Below are positions 1-8,997 of a DNA stretch of 49,634 nt, piece by piece. Origin of the DNA: Acidimicrobiia bacterium. Lineage in GTDB: Bacteria > Actinomycetota > Acidimicrobiia > Spongiisociales > Spongiisociaceae. Within the stretch, counting starts at the first letter, position 1. Every line of letters begins with the position of its first letter. A program made the position numbers and the translations under genes. The DNA is taken from positions 1 through 49,634 of the forward strand of contig JAGWAN010000010.1 of the NCBI GenBank assembly GCA_021296345.1. The letters run 5' to 3'. The notes under the pieces were generated by a model. It was not told where the DNA came from and made no database searches. It saw nothing but the letters and a program-made list of their open reading frames with translations.

Positions 1-937
1 TCTCGGTCGCGGTGGATTGTGTGGTGGTGGTCGGTTCGGCAGCCTGCGTCGTTTGCGTGCTCGCAGGCTGCGTGGTCGAGGCGGTCTCAGCCGACTCGGT
101 GGTCTCGGTCGTGGCTGGGACGGTCCCGGTCGTGGCGGTGGTCCCGACCGCTTCTTCGGGATCCGTGGGCAGAAACTCCGGTACGGTGGTCCCGGCCGCT
201 TCGTTGGTGTCGGTGGGCAGGAAGTCCGGGACGGTGGTGTCGGAGACGCCTTCCACCGTAGGGGTTGCGGCGGGCGCCGGTACCGGTGATGCGGTGGGGA
301 GCGTCACCTGCTCCCGTCCGACCGCAGCCGACTGGGTCCGATTACCGAGGTAGCGGCCGAGCAACACCTCACCCACCGACACGACCACGGCAGCCACCGC
401 CGCGGCTAGGAAGGCGCGTCGCGATCCGGCGACGGCGACGGCGCCGGGCGCGGGCCTAGCGGGGCCCGCCAAGAGATAGCGGAGCCCCAGCAGCACGCCG
501 ATGCCCATGCCCGCCGCGGCTACGGCAGCTACCAGCGTGAGAACCGCGCCTGCCAGCGGATCGGTCAGCCCAGCCACGAACCCCACCGCGCCGAACACAA
601 CGAAGCCTGCTGCGGCCATTCCCGGACGGTCTCTGGCCAGGAGGCCGAGAAAAGCGCCGATCCCGAGCGAGACCAGGACGATCCCGACTACCAGCACCAA
701 CTTGTCGTTGGCGCCGAACATCGCGATGGCCCAATCCACGACGGGCACGGGGGTGATGTCGATGACCCGCTGTCCGATGGTGCGTACCAGCGACGGGGCG
801 GACAGGAAGATACCGGCCACCAGTTCGGAGACCGCGAGAGCGGCACCGACAGCTACCACCCCGAGGAGTGCGAAGTCAAGCCATGGCCGGGACGAGGGGG
901 CCTGACCGGGTTGGGTAGCGGAGGGATGGTGTCCCAT
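1..937 (-). CDS. Sulfite-oxidase-like molybdopterin oxidoreductase, N-terminal part
   Basis: Only the first 312 codons are in the window and no stop is reached. The product starts MGHHPSATQPGQ and shows several hydrophobic segments. Between them is a loop with VIDITPVPVVDWAIAMFGAN, typical of the membrane anchor of actinobacterial sulfite-oxidase-like (YedY/SUOX-type) enzymes. A long Thr/Pro/Glu-rich linker follows, containing a near-duplicated unit built around TTVPEFLPTD. The molybdenum domain itself would lie beyond position 1 and is not seen, so the enzyme assignment rests on the anchor alone. The ATG is 6 nt after a TAGCCT -10 box, which supports this start. Confidence 0.6.
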   Translation of the reverse strand, partial: MGHHPSATQPGQAPSSRPWLDFALLGVVAVGAALAVSELVAGIFLSAPSLVRTIGQRVIDITPVPVVDWAIAMFGANDKLVLVVGIVLVSLGIGAFLGLLARDRPGMAAAGFVVFGAVGFVAGLTDPLAGAVLTLVAAVAAAGMGIGVLLGLRYLLAGPARPAPGAVAVAGSRRAFLAAAVAAVVVSVGEVLLGRYLGNRTQSAAVGREQVTLPTASPVPAPAATPTVEGVSDTTVPDFLPTDTNEAAGTTVPEFLPTDPEEAVGTTATTGTVPATTETTESAETASTTQPASTQTTQAAEPTTTTQSTATE

Positions 938-943
938 ACCCTG

Positions 944-949
944 AGGCTA
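944..949 (-). promoter_or_regulatory. -10 box TAGCCT, leaderless start of the molybdoenzyme gene
   Basis: Read on the minus strand, TAGCCT is followed by 6 nt (CAGGGT) and then the ATG at 937. A transcript starting about 6-7 nt after the box would begin at the start codon. No Shine-Dalgarno sequence is present. Confidence 0.5.
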
Positions 950-1026
950 GAGTGGTTTGCAACCATCCGGCAGCTCTGTGCCGTGACCCCCGACCGGGTT
1001 GGCGGGAACCTCGCGCTCTTGCCCGG

Positions 1027-2457
1027 CTAAAGGGCGGTGGCGATCTCGGGAGGCAAGCGCTCACCCCAGCCGGTGGTCCGTTCCCACGCATGGGCCAGTT
1101 CCAAGACGGAGCGGTCGGCGCGATACCTGCCCACCAGCTGCAGGCCGACCGGTAGCCCGTCGGGTGTGAAGCCACCCGGGACAGAGATGGCGGGATGGGT
1201 CGTCACCGTGATGTCGCTGCACGCGCGCATCCAGTCAATGTAGGTCTCCATCGGTGACCCGTCGATCTCGGTGGGATACTCCACATCCACATGGAACGGG
1301 GGCACCTGCGTGACCGGCGCGGCCAGGAAGTCGAATCCTCCCCGCTTGGGCCTCATGAAGTCATGAACGCGAGCGACCAGTTGGCGATGCCGGCGGCAGG
1401 TCTCGGCGTAGTCGGCGATCGTCATCTCCAGGCCGGCCTCGATATTCCAGATCACGGTCGTTTTCATCAGGTCCCGGTGTCGGGCCAGCAGCGGGCCGAA
1501 GCCGACCGCGAACAACCATGCCCTCCGGGCCTGGAAGATCTCGGCTGCGCCAGACAGATCCGGCCAGGTCTCGACGACCTCGCAACCCAGGTCGGCAAGC
1601 AGGTCGGGAGCGTCTTGGAGAGCCGTCCTGATGGCGGGATCTACCGGGAGCCCGCCCGCGTCGGGCGACCAGGCCACTCTGATGCCGGTCAGATCCCGTT
1701 CCAGCGAGCCGGCCAGGGCGTCCGGCGACTGGTCGATCGCGATCGGGGAACGAGGATCCGGGCCGGCCATGGCCCGGAGGTAGAGGGCGATGTCCGCCAC
1801 GGTCCGGGCCAGCGGGCCCTCTACCGGGAGGGGAGACCACGGATCGTGGGCGGTGATGGACGGTACGCGACCGGGCGACGGGCGGAACCCGACGATGTTG
1901 CAGAAGGCGGCGGGATTGCGAAGCGACCCGCCCAGATCGGTCCCGTCGCATAGCGGAAGCATCCGGGCCGCCAGCGCGGCGGCTGCACCTCCACTGCTGC
2001 CTCCCGGTGTCCGGCTGAGCGCGTAGGGGTTGCGGGTGGGGCCGAAGACGGGATTGAAAGTGTGGGATCCGGCGCCGAACTCGGGCGTATTGGTCTTGCC
2101 CACCATCACAGCGCCGGCCCGGCGCTGGCGCTCCACGATCAGCGAGTCGGACGGCGGGAGGAAGTCGGAGAAGATGGGTGAGCCGAAAGTGGTGCGGATG
2201 CCGGCCGTGGCCAACAGGTCCTTATGAGCCACCGGCAAGCCGTGCAGTGGTCCCAGCGATTCCCCCCGGGCGTGCGCTTCGTCCGCGGCTGTTGCGCGTT
2301 CCAGAGCCAGTTCGGGCGTCGGGGTCACCAGGGCGTTGATGATCGGGTTGAGCGCTTCGATCCGGTCCAGGTGGGCGTCGAGCAGCTCACGGGCGCTGAG
2401 CTGCCCCCCGGCGAGGAGCGACGCCATCTCGGTGGCTGTGAGCAAGCAGAGATCCAT
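1027..2457 (-). CDS. Amidase-signature family amidase
   Basis: A 476-residue protein starting MDLCLLTATEMASLL. It carries the amidase signature: Lys79 in VAHKD, the GGSSGG loop at about 152-157 with the cis-serine, and the nucleophile serine near 178 in GTDLGGS. The family hydrolyses amide bonds. The position as a lone gene and the lack of gatB or gatC argue against GatA, so the substrate is unknown. The open frame continues upstream without similarity. A second in-frame ATG lies at 2475, and neither start has a good ribosome site or a -10 box at leaderless distance, so the start is uncertain by six codons. Confidence 0.85.
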   Translation of the reverse strand: MDLCLLTATEMASLLAGGQLSARELLDAHLDRIEALNPIINALVTPTPELALERATAADEAHARGESLGPLHGLPVAHKDLLATAGIRTTFGSPIFSDFLPPSDSLIVERQRRAGAVMVGKTNTPEFGAGSHTFNPVFGPTRNPYALSRTPGGSSGGAAAALAARMLPLCDGTDLGGSLRNPAAFCNIVGFRPSPGRVPSITAHDPWSPLPVEGPLARTVADIALYLRAMAGPDPRSPIAIDQSPDALAGSLERDLTGIRVAWSPDAGGLPVDPAIRTALQDAPDLLADLGCEVVETWPDLSGAAEIFQARRAWLFAVGFGPLLARHRDLMKTTVIWNIEAGLEMTIADYAETCRRHRQLVARVHDFMRPKRGGFDFLAAPVTQVPPFHVDVEYPTEIDGSPMETYIDWMRACSDITVTTHPAISVPGGFTPDGLPVGLQLVGRYRADRSVLELAHAWERTTGWGERLPPEIATAL

Positions 2458-2547
2458 GAGCCCATTTGACCACATCCGGCCCGGGTCGGTTCCCGTTACC
2501 CTCCCGGGCTGGAATCCTGTATCCGAACAACACTCCCGAGGCGTGCT

Positions 2548-3261
2548 GTGAGAATTTTCCCGGCTATAGATGTGCTTGATGGCGGTGTGGTCCGCCTCTT
2601 CCAGGGTGACTACGGGCAGGTCACCCGATACGGGAAGTCGATTGGTGACCAGTTGGAGGCCTGGAAGGAGGCCGGGTCCGGATGGGTGCACGTCATCGAC
2701 CTCGATGGGGCCAGGTCGGGACAGCCCGACCCGTCCCTTTGGCGCCAGGTAGCCGGCCGGGGGGTGCGGGTCCAACTCGGCGGGGGTATCCGGAGTGCCG
2801 ATGACGCGGTCGAAGCACTCGGGTGCGGCATAGACCGGGTGATCATGGGCACCAGCGCGGTCTGGTCGCCGGGCATTCTCGCATCGATGATCGAGCGAGT
2901 TTCGCGCGATCGGGTGGTGGCGGCGGTCGACGTCAGGGACGGGCGGGCCGGAGGCCAGGGCTGGCTGGACGAGGGCCGGGACTTCGAGCAGGTGGTCGCG
3001 GGTGCTCTGGATGCGGGGGTGTCGAGGTTCCTGGTAACCGCCATCGCTCGCGACGGCGCTATGAGCGGTCCCGACCTGGAGCTACTAGAAGCGGTCCGCC
3101 GCCGGGCGCCGGATGCCGAGCTGATGGCCGCCGGAGGCATAGCGACTATGGACGACCTGCGCGAGCTGGCGGCCAGAGGCATCGACGGGGCGGTGGTAGG
3201 ACGTGCCCTCTACGAAGGTGGGATCCACCTGACCGAAGCGCTAGGAGAGTTCCCCGGCTAA
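2548..3261 (+). CDS. hisA: HisA, phosphoribosylformimino-AICAR phosphate isomerase
   Basis: A 237-residue (beta-alpha)8 barrel of normal family length. It starts with GTG and reads MRIFPAIDVLDGG, with the catalytic aspartate in AIDV. The phosphate-binding strands QLGGGIRS and AAGGIATMDDL and the second catalytic aspartate in TAIARDGAMSGPD are present. It catalyses the fourth step of histidine synthesis. In many actinobacteria the homologue PriA also serves as TrpF, and that cannot be decided here. A GAGG site lies about 8 nt before the GTG. It stands alone, without other his genes, divergent from the amidase and convergent with the GCS2 gene. Confidence 0.93.
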   Translation: MRIFPAIDVLDGGVVRLFQGDYGQVTRYGKSIGDQLEAWKEAGSGWVHVIDLDGARSGQPDPSLWRQVAGRGVRVQLGGGIRSADDAVEALGCGIDRVIMGTSAVWSPGILASMIERVSRDRVVAAVDVRDGRAGGQGWLDEGRDFEQVVAGALDAGVSRFLVTAIARDGAMSGPDLELLEAVRRRAPDAELMAAGGIATMDDLRELAARGIDGAVVGRALYEGGIHLTEALGEFPG

Positions 3262-3321
3262 CGGTCCGCCGACCCGGCAACTCCGGCGTGTGCGCAACTG
3301 CCCGGTACGCAATGGCTTCTA

Positions 3322-3374
3322 GCGTTCTCAGGGAAGGGTGGCATGCGGTGCTGCGATAGGCGTCCCGAGAACGC
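3322..3374. terminator. Hairpin between convergent hisA and the GCS2 ligase gene
   Basis: GCGTTCTC at 3322-3329 pairs perfectly with GAGAACGC at 3367-3374. The helix continues with GGG (3331-3333) and CCC (3364-3366) after a bulged A. The loop is about 30 nt and there is no T-tract on either side. The place between two converging genes suggests a bidirectional terminator, but this is inference. Confidence 0.35.
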
Positions 3375-3394
3375 GGCGTGGTGTCGCCTGACTC

Positions 3395-4540
3395 CTATTC
3401 CCGGACGTCGGGAGGTGCCAACGAGTCGCTCACCAGGCGATCCACCACCGCCCGTAGCGCCTCCCTCTCGTCGGCGCCCGACTCCAATGCCGCCCGATAC
3501 ACGGCCAGCTGGATGTCGGCGGAGGTGCCCCGCTCGAGGATGGTCCGGGTATGTTCCACTTCGGCCACGCAGCCGAGCGCTTCGGCATCGGGCCGCACCA
3601 GTTCGATCATCTCTTCCATCAGCTCGGGGAAGGGCACCAGGATGCCCTTGCCGAAGTCGACCAGGCTGCCGGCGATCCCGTATCGCTGGGCCCGCCAGAG
3701 GTTCTCCCCGACCAGGAAATTGGCGTAGCTCCTCCAGCGTTGGTTCTCCATGCGCAGCCTCCAGAGCATGCGCAGCAGGCACACGTAGAGGGCGGCGAGC
3801 GTGATGGAGTCCTCCATCTTGGTGGGCAGGTCGGTGATCCTCATCTCCAGGGTGGGGTAGCGGCACGACGGACGGACGTCCCACCAGAGCTTCGAGGCGT
3901 CCTCGATCAGGCCGGCGTTCACCAGAACCTCCACATGCCGTTCGTACTCCGCCCATGACTCGAACCTCTCGGGCAGACCGGTGCGGGGAATGGCGCCGAA
4001 GATGGCCGGCCGGTAGCTCTTGAGGCCGGTGTCTCGGCCCTGCCAGAACGGCGAGGAGGTCGACAGGGCCAGGAGGTGGGGAAGGAAGTAGGAGACTTGT
4101 CCCATCAGGTCGATACGGAGGTCCGGCTCCTCGATTCCCACATGAACGTGGAGGCCGGAGATCACAAGTTGCCGGGCGGTGCCTTGGAGGTCGTCGGCGA
4201 GTTGGCGGTAGCGATCTCCGTCAGTTACCTGCTGAGTCTCCCAGCGGGTGAACGGATGGGTTGAGGCGGCGATCGGGGCTAGGCCGTAGTCGTCAGCGGC
4301 CTCCGCGACGGCGATGCGCAACAGCCCGATCTCGGCCCGCAGGTCCTTGAGGTTCTCGCAGACCGGCGTCCCGATCTCGATCTGGCAGCTGAACAACTCG
4401 GGGCTCACCAACCCGTGGCGCAGGGCCTTGACCTTCTCGATCAGACCCTCGGGCTGGTAGGACACGAGCGCCCCCGTTTCGCGCTCTACCAGGAGATACT
4501 CCTCCTCGATCCCCATTGTCCAGGAAGGTTCGGCAATCAT
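3395..4540 (-). CDS. Carboxylate-amine ligase, glutamate-cysteine ligase type 2 family
   Basis: A 381-residue protein starting MIAEPSWTMGIEEEYLLVE. The MGIEEEYLLV opening, the SGLHVHVGI segment and the SCRYPTLEMRITDLP segment are hallmarks of the GCS2/YbdK family, which makes an ATP-dependent amide bond between a glutamate-type carboxylate and an amine. Related actinobacterial enzymes make gamma-glutamylcysteine, including EgtA of ergothioneine synthesis, but no thiol-pathway gene is adjacent, so the substrate is not fixed. The ATG lies 6 nt after a TAAACT -10 box. Confidence 0.85.
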   Translation of the reverse strand: MIAEPSWTMGIEEEYLLVERETGALVSYQPEGLIEKVKALRHGLVSPELFSCQIEIGTPVCENLKDLRAEIGLLRIAVAEAADDYGLAPIAASTHPFTRWETQQVTDGDRYRQLADDLQGTARQLVISGLHVHVGIEEPDLRIDLMGQVSYFLPHLLALSTSSPFWQGRDTGLKSYRPAIFGAIPRTGLPERFESWAEYERHVEVLVNAGLIEDASKLWWDVRPSCRYPTLEMRITDLPTKMEDSITLAALYVCLLRMLWRLRMENQRWRSYANFLVGENLWRAQRYGIAGSLVDFGKGILVPFPELMEEMIELVRPDAEALGCVAEVEHTRTILERGTSADIQLAVYRAALESGADEREALRAVVDRLVSDSLAPPDVRE

Positions 4541-4546
4541 GAGGTG

Positions 4547-4552
4547 AGTTTA
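4547..4552 (-). promoter_or_regulatory. -10 box TAAACT, leaderless start of the GCS2 ligase gene
   Basis: Minus-strand TAAACT, then 6 nt (CACCTC), then ATG at 4540. There is no purine-rich ribosome site in this gap. The upstream 60 bp is unusually AT-rich for the window. Confidence 0.5.
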
Positions 4553-4706
4553 GTGTTCTGCTTCTGTCCTTATTTTAACATTGGGTTACGAAAATATGAA
4601 TAGACAAACGGAGTTGTGTCGAGATCCGAACCCGTATCCTTCCGAAACCCTCTCCATTGCGGAAGGATTCCGCATCCGCCACGGTGGGCACGCATCTGAT
4701 TTCCAT

Positions 4707-5507
4707 CTAAAGGGGTCTGGATTTGCGCTGGCGGAGGGCTTCGAAGAGGACCAGGGCGGCGGCGGTTGCGGCGTTGAGGGAGTCGGCCGAGCCGCTCATG
4801 GGGATACGGGCCATGGGGAAGCGTCCGTCCAGCCAGGTCTTGCTGAGCCCGTACTGCTCGGATCCGACCACTACGGCTACAGCCCCCGAGTAATCCGCGT
4901 TCCAGTAGAGGTCCCGGGTGGACGGGGTGGTGACTAGGGCCCTTATCCCGTGTCCGGCCATCCACCTCATGGCGTCGCCTGCGGTCGAAACCGCAACCGG
5001 CACGGTGAACAGGCAACCGAGCGAGGCCCGCACCACGTTGGGGTTGAACGGATCGGTGGTGGGATCGGCCACGATGACCGCGCTTACGCCGGCGGCATCG
5101 GCCGTACGCAGCATGGTTCCCAGGTTGCCCGGCTTCTCGATGCTTTCCATCACCAGCAGGAGCGGGTCGGTTGGGAGCCTGATCCGCTCCAACCCGGTGT
5201 CGAACTGGGGGGCTACGGCCAGGAGCCCTTCAGGCCGTTCCCGGTAGGCGGCCTTCCGGAAAGGATCGGGCGCCAACCGGTGGCGCCGGGCTCCTGACGC
5301 CACGATCCGGTCGACCAGGTCCGGCTCGTTGGTCCCGAGGAAGAGGCGATCGCACACGTAGATCTCCTCGATACGGACACCGGTCGCCTCCGCCCTCGCG
5401 ATCTCGCGGTAACCCTCGATCAGGAACGAGCCCTCGCTATCTCGATGGCGCCGGCTCCGGAGCCGCACCAGGCGCTTCACCTTCGGGTTGGTCGGAGAGG
5501 TGATCAT
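4707..5507 (-). CDS. TrmH/SpoU-family RNA 2'-O-methyltransferase
   Basis: A 266-residue SPOUT methyltransferase. The N-terminal substrate-binding part begins MITSPTNPKVKRL and includes GSFLIEGYREI. The knotted C-terminal domain shows motif 1 as NLGTMLRTADAAG (about 128-140), motif 2 as VVVGSEQYGLS and motif 3 as IPMSGSADSLNAATAAAL. It transfers a methyl group from SAM to the ribose of an rRNA or tRNA nucleotide. The exact target cannot be read from the sequence. The start overlaps the end of the nitroreductase gene by ATGA, so the two genes are probably co-translated. Confidence 0.88.
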   Translation of the reverse strand: MITSPTNPKVKRLVRLRSRRHRDSEGSFLIEGYREIARAEATGVRIEEIYVCDRLFLGTNEPDLVDRIVASGARRHRLAPDPFRKAAYRERPEGLLAVAPQFDTGLERIRLPTDPLLLVMESIEKPGNLGTMLRTADAAGVSAVIVADPTTDPFNPNVVRASLGCLFTVPVAVSTAGDAMRWMAGHGIRALVTTPSTRDLYWNADYSGAVAVVVGSEQYGLSKTWLDGRFPMARIPMSGSADSLNAATAAALVLFEALRQRKSRPL

Positions 5508-6112
5508 CCGGATCGGTCCGCGGGTGACCAGCGATCCCGGTGGATGACGTCCCGGACGGGTCGCCGGCCTCTACTCAACGAACCCGACCTTCGATCTGGG
5601 GCTGGATGGCCGATGGTGACCACCCCGATAGGCGAGTATTCCTCGGGGATGTCCAGCAGGGCGGCCAGTCCGGACATGGCATGGCAACCGAGGAAGCCGG
5701 CCGCCAGTCCCTCGTCCACCGCCGCCAGGAGGATGTTCTGCAGGGCGGCCCCCACGTCTATCCACCAGTAGGGAACCGGCCATTCGACCTCTTTCCCGTC
5801 GGGTGATTTGTCGGGTTCCCGGTAGCGACGCCGGTAGGCGGCTTCCGAGGTGCAGACGATCACGTGGGCCGGCGCTCGGCTGATCCACGGATCGAACCCG
5901 GCTTCGACGTAGCCGGCCTCTCCCGCCAGGTCTGCGATCGCCGCACGGTCGGCCCGGTCGGTCACCAGGACGAAAGCCTGTCCCTGGGAGAACCCGGCAC
6001 TCGGGGCTCTCCGTCCGGCATCGACTATCCGTTCCAGTACCGCCGGATCCACGGGACTGGCGGTGTAGTTGCGCACCATCCGTCGCCGGGCGATCACTTC
6101 TCGGAACTCCAT
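5504..6112 (-). CDS. Nitroreductase family protein
   Basis: A 202-residue protein starting MEFREVIARRRMVRNYT, the usual FMN-binding opening of the family. APSAGFSQGQAFVLV and a central VDVGAALQNILLAAVDEGLAAGFLG-type helix follow (seen here from IDVGAALQN onward). These enzymes reduce nitro, quinone or flavin-like substrates with NAD(P)H. It heads a two-gene unit with the TrmH-type methyltransferase. A TACCGT -10 box 8 nt upstream suggests it has its own promoter and is not simply the tail of the pnt operon that ends 53 bp upstream. Confidence 0.87.
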   Translation of the reverse strand: MEFREVIARRRMVRNYTASPVDPAVLERIVDAGRRAPSAGFSQGQAFVLVTDRADRAAIADLAGEAGYVEAGFDPWISRAPAHVIVCTSEAAYRRRYREPDKSPDGKEVEWPVPYWWIDVGAALQNILLAAVDEGLAAGFLGCHAMSGLAALLDIPEEYSPIGVVTIGHPAPDRRSGSLSRGRRPVRDVIHRDRWSPADRSG

Positions 6113-6120
6113 GGCTTAGT

Positions 6121-6126
6121 ACGGTA
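6121..6126 (-). promoter_or_regulatory. -10 box TACCGT before the nitroreductase gene
   Basis: Minus-strand TACCGT is followed by 8 nt (ACTAAGCC) and the ATG at 6112, fitting the TANNNT-N5-8-start pattern seen repeatedly in this window. Confidence 0.4.
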
Positions 6127-6165
6127 GTTCTACGACCTGTCGGGATGGCGATGCGCTCGCCGGGG

Positions 6166-7536
6166 TCAGACCGTCGGGACCGCCCTGGCCAGACCTTCGA
6201 GGGCGGCCCTGGCGTCGGAGAACAGCATCAGGGTGGTATCACGGTAGAAGAGCGGATTGTCGATTCCCGCGAAACCGGGGGAGAGGCTGCGCTTGACGAC
6301 TATGACGGCGCCGGCCCGGTCCACGTCGAGGATCGGCATCCCGAAGATCGGCGACGAGGGGTCATCCCGCGCCGCGGGGTTCACCACATCGTTGGCGCCC
6401 ACCACCAGCGCTACGTCCGTACGCGGGAAATCATCGTTGATCTGGTCGAGGTCGAGCAGTTGCTCGTAGGGGACGTCCGCTTCTGCGAGGAGCACGTTCA
6501 TGTGCCCCGGCATCCGCCCTGCGACGGGGTGGATGGCGTAGCGCACCTCCACACCGCGATCGGCCAGCCGGTCGGTCAGGTCACGGGCGCCGTATTGGGC
6601 CTGGGAGACGGCGAGGCCATAGCCGGGAACCACGATCACGGAGCGGGCATAGGCGAGCGTCACGGCGGCATCGTCCATGGTTGCCCGGCGAACCGGTCCG
6701 CCTCCTGTGCCTTCGGGCGGCGATTCGCCGTCTCCCCCGAAAGCTGCGAACAGGACGTTGGCAAGGGAACGGTTCATGGCTCTCGACATGATGGCGGTCA
6801 GAACCAGGCCGGATGCGCCCACGAGCGCGCCGGAGATGATGAGGGCTTCGGAACCGATCACGAAGCCGGCGGAAGCCGCAGCGAGACCCGACATCGAGTT
6901 GAGGAAGGCGACGATCACCGGCATGTCGGCGCCACCGATCGGCAGGGTACGGGTCACGCCCAGCAAGGCGGCCAGGGCGATCAATAGCCATAGGGCGCTC
7001 CGGTTGCCCGAGGATGCCATCCTGATACCCGAACCCCCTACCGCGGCGGCCAGGGCCGAGTCGAAGATTATCTGTCCCCTGAACAGCAGGGGCCGGCCCG
7101 GGATCATCCCCTGGAGTTTCCCGAACGCCACGAAGCTACCGGTGATCGTGGCTATACCCAGGGCGCAGGAGAGGGGGACGGTGACCGCGATTTCCGTCGC
7201 CGACGATCCATCCGCCAGGAACTCGGCCGCCGCCACCATGCCCGAGGCGGCGCCGCCGAAGCCGTTGAAGGCCGCCACCAGCTGCGGGATTCCGGTCATT
7301 TCCACCCGCCTGGCCAGGATCGTGCCTGCAGTGCCGCCCACCAGGAAACCTGCGACTATCACCGTGTAGTCAACGATGCCCGATCGGAACAGCGTCACCA
7401 CTATCGCTATGAGCATCCCGACCGCGCCCATCAGGTTGCCTGATCGGGCCGTTACCGGCGAACTCAGCCGTTTGAGGCCCAGGATGAACAGTGACGCGGC
7501 GACCAGGTAGAGGAGGGTGGTGGCCGCCTCGCTCAA
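6166..7536 (-). CDS. pntB: NAD(P) transhydrogenase beta subunit
   Basis: A 456-residue protein with about nine hydrophobic membrane segments followed by a soluble NADP(H)-binding domain III. That domain contains VIVVPGYGLAVSQAQ, HPVAGRMPGHMNVLLAEADVPYEQL, ALVVGANDVVNPAA and VIVVKRSLSPGFAGIDNPLFY, all diagnostic for PntB. The enzyme uses the proton-motive force to make NADPH from NADH. The start overlaps the end of pntA2 by ATGA. It is the last gene of the ilv-leu-pnt transcription unit. Confidence 0.95.
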   Translation of the reverse strand: MSEAATTLLYLVAASLFILGLKRLSSPVTARSGNLMGAVGMLIAIVVTLFRSGIVDYTVIVAGFLVGGTAGTILARRVEMTGIPQLVAAFNGFGGAASGMVAAAEFLADGSSATEIAVTVPLSCALGIATITGSFVAFGKLQGMIPGRPLLFRGQIIFDSALAAAVGGSGIRMASSGNRSALWLLIALAALLGVTRTLPIGGADMPVIVAFLNSMSGLAAASAGFVIGSEALIISGALVGASGLVLTAIMSRAMNRSLANVLFAAFGGDGESPPEGTGGGPVRRATMDDAAVTLAYARSVIVVPGYGLAVSQAQYGARDLTDRLADRGVEVRYAIHPVAGRMPGHMNVLLAEADVPYEQLLDLDQINDDFPRTDVALVVGANDVVNPAARDDPSSPIFGMPILDVDRAGAVIVVKRSLSPGFAGIDNPLFYRDTTLMLFSDARAALEGLARAVPTV

Positions 7537-7832
7537 CGCCCGTCCCTCCGGGACAGGCGCCGGCGCGTGCCGAACATCTCCAGCATGCGGTCGGTCACCA
7601 GGAAACCGCCGACCACGTTGATCGTGGCGAAGGTCACGGCCAGGAACCCGAGGATGCCGGAAAGGAGATCGCCCCGTCCCGCCACCAGGAGGGCCCCCAC
7701 CAGGGTAATCCCGGAGATAGCGTTGGATCCGGACATGAGGGGGGTGTGCAGCTGGGGGGGAACCTTCGTGATGACCTCGAAACCGATGAAGGCGGCGAGG
7801 ACGAACACGGTGATCCCGATGGCGAGGGTCAT
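7533..7832 (-). CDS. pntAB: NAD(P) transhydrogenase alpha subunit, membrane part
   Basis: A 99-residue protein made almost entirely of three hydrophobic segments, with the conserved stretch HTPLMSGSNAISGITLVGAL. This is the small membrane subunit that is fused to the NAD-binding part in E. coli PntA but separate in many bacteria. It overlaps pntA1 upstream and pntB downstream by four bases each, a tightly coupled three-gene set. Confidence 0.95.
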   Translation of the reverse strand: MTLAIGITVFVLAAFIGFEVITKVPPQLHTPLMSGSNAISGITLVGALLVAGRGDLLSGILGFLAVTFATINVVGGFLVTDRMLEMFGTRRRLSRRDGR

Positions 7833-8947
7833 TGCCTAGCCTCGATCCGCTCCAGAACTTCGGGATGCACCACCCGGCCGCCGCGGGTGATCGTCACACC
7901 TGCCCGGATCTCGTCGTCGGCGCCGGCAGTCGCAGGGTCGTTTAGATAGCTGAAGAGCTCGTAGGCGTTGCGGGCTAGGGTCCTCGACGCATCGGCGGCC
8001 GGCCGCGCCTCGAGGCCGGTTGGTCCCACCACCGTGACGTCTCCCACCCGCACCACCTCATCCGGCACCGTCAGCACGCAGTTCCCTCCCCGTTCCGCGG
8101 CGCCGTCGACGATCACCGACCCGGGTCGCATGCCGGCGACAGCCTCCGCGCTGATCAGGATGGGAGCGGGCCTCCCCGGAATGGCCGCGGCCGACATGAC
8201 CACGTCGGCCGCCGCCAGGTGCGGCGCCAGGCCTTCGAGCAGGCGCCTGCCGTCGCCGCCGGAGAGCGGGCGGGCGTACCCGCCCGAAGCGGAGGAATCC
8301 TGCGGTGTCACGTCCAGATCGATGAAGGAAGCGCCAAGGCTTCGAACCTGTTCCGCGGCGCTCGCCCGCACATCGTATCCCCTGACCACCGCTCCCAGGC
8401 GTCGAGCGGTGGCGATGGCTTGGAGGCCGGCCACACCGCATCCGAGCACCAGCACCGTCGCGGGACGGATCGTTCCCGCGGCGGTCACCATCATGGGGAA
8501 TATGCGGGGGAGACGAGAAGCGGCTTCCAGCACCATCTCGTAGCCGGCGAGCGTGGCCTGGGACGACAGGGCATCCATCGACTGGGCCCGGGTGGTCCTG
8601 GGCAGGGTCTCGAACGCGATGGCTGTCACGTCCGCCTCGGCGAGGACCCGCATGGCGTGCGGCTCATCGAGCGGGCGCAGGAGGCCCAGCAGCCAGGCGC
8701 CCGGTGCCATCCGGGAGAGCTCGGCATCACCGGGAGGTCCGACCGTCACCACCACGTCGGCTTCCCATGCCGAGCCGACCATCTCGCAACCGGCTTCGCG
8801 GAAGGCCTCGTCCGGCAGGCCGGCGGCCTCACCGGCGCCGTGCTCCACCTGGACCGGATGACCGTCCTCCAGGTATCGCTCGGCGATCTCGGGGGTGATC
8901 CCGACGCGACGTTCGGGGCTTGGCCGGCGCGGCGCTCCGATGTTCAT
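7829..8947 (-). CDS. pntAA: NAD(P) transhydrogenase alpha subunit, NAD-binding part
   Basis: A 372-residue protein starting MNIGAPRRPSPERRVGITPE. It has the alanine-dehydrogenase/PntA fold: an N-terminal RRVGITPE opening, a DALSSQATLAGYEMVLEA helix, a Rossmann motif VLVLGCGVAGLQAIATARRLGA and the motif IVDGAAERGGNC. It binds NAD(H) as domain I of the transhydrogenase. The open frame extends upstream inside leuB but without family similarity, so the ATG at 8947 is chosen. The gap to leuB is 50 nt with the same orientation. Confidence 0.93.
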   Translation of the reverse strand: MNIGAPRRPSPERRVGITPEIAERYLEDGHPVQVEHGAGEAAGLPDEAFREAGCEMVGSAWEADVVVTVGPPGDAELSRMAPGAWLLGLLRPLDEPHAMRVLAEADVTAIAFETLPRTTRAQSMDALSSQATLAGYEMVLEAASRLPRIFPMMVTAAGTIRPATVLVLGCGVAGLQAIATARRLGAVVRGYDVRASAAEQVRSLGASFIDLDVTPQDSSASGGYARPLSGGDGRRLLEGLAPHLAAADVVMSAAAIPGRPAPILISAEAVAGMRPGSVIVDGAAERGGNCVLTVPDEVVRVGDVTVVGPTGLEARPAADASRTLARNAYELFSYLNDPATAGADDEIRAGVTITRGGRVVHPEVLERIEARQ

Positions 8948-8997
8948 GCGGTCATCTGGTCCGGTAGAGGGCCCTTCGACGAAGGGATTCCAAGTTA

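Noticed and set aside
2458-2775. Open frame extending the amidase N-terminally by 106 codons
   Set aside because: It runs through the hisA gene on the other strand and has no amidase similarity; the family start is at or near 2457.
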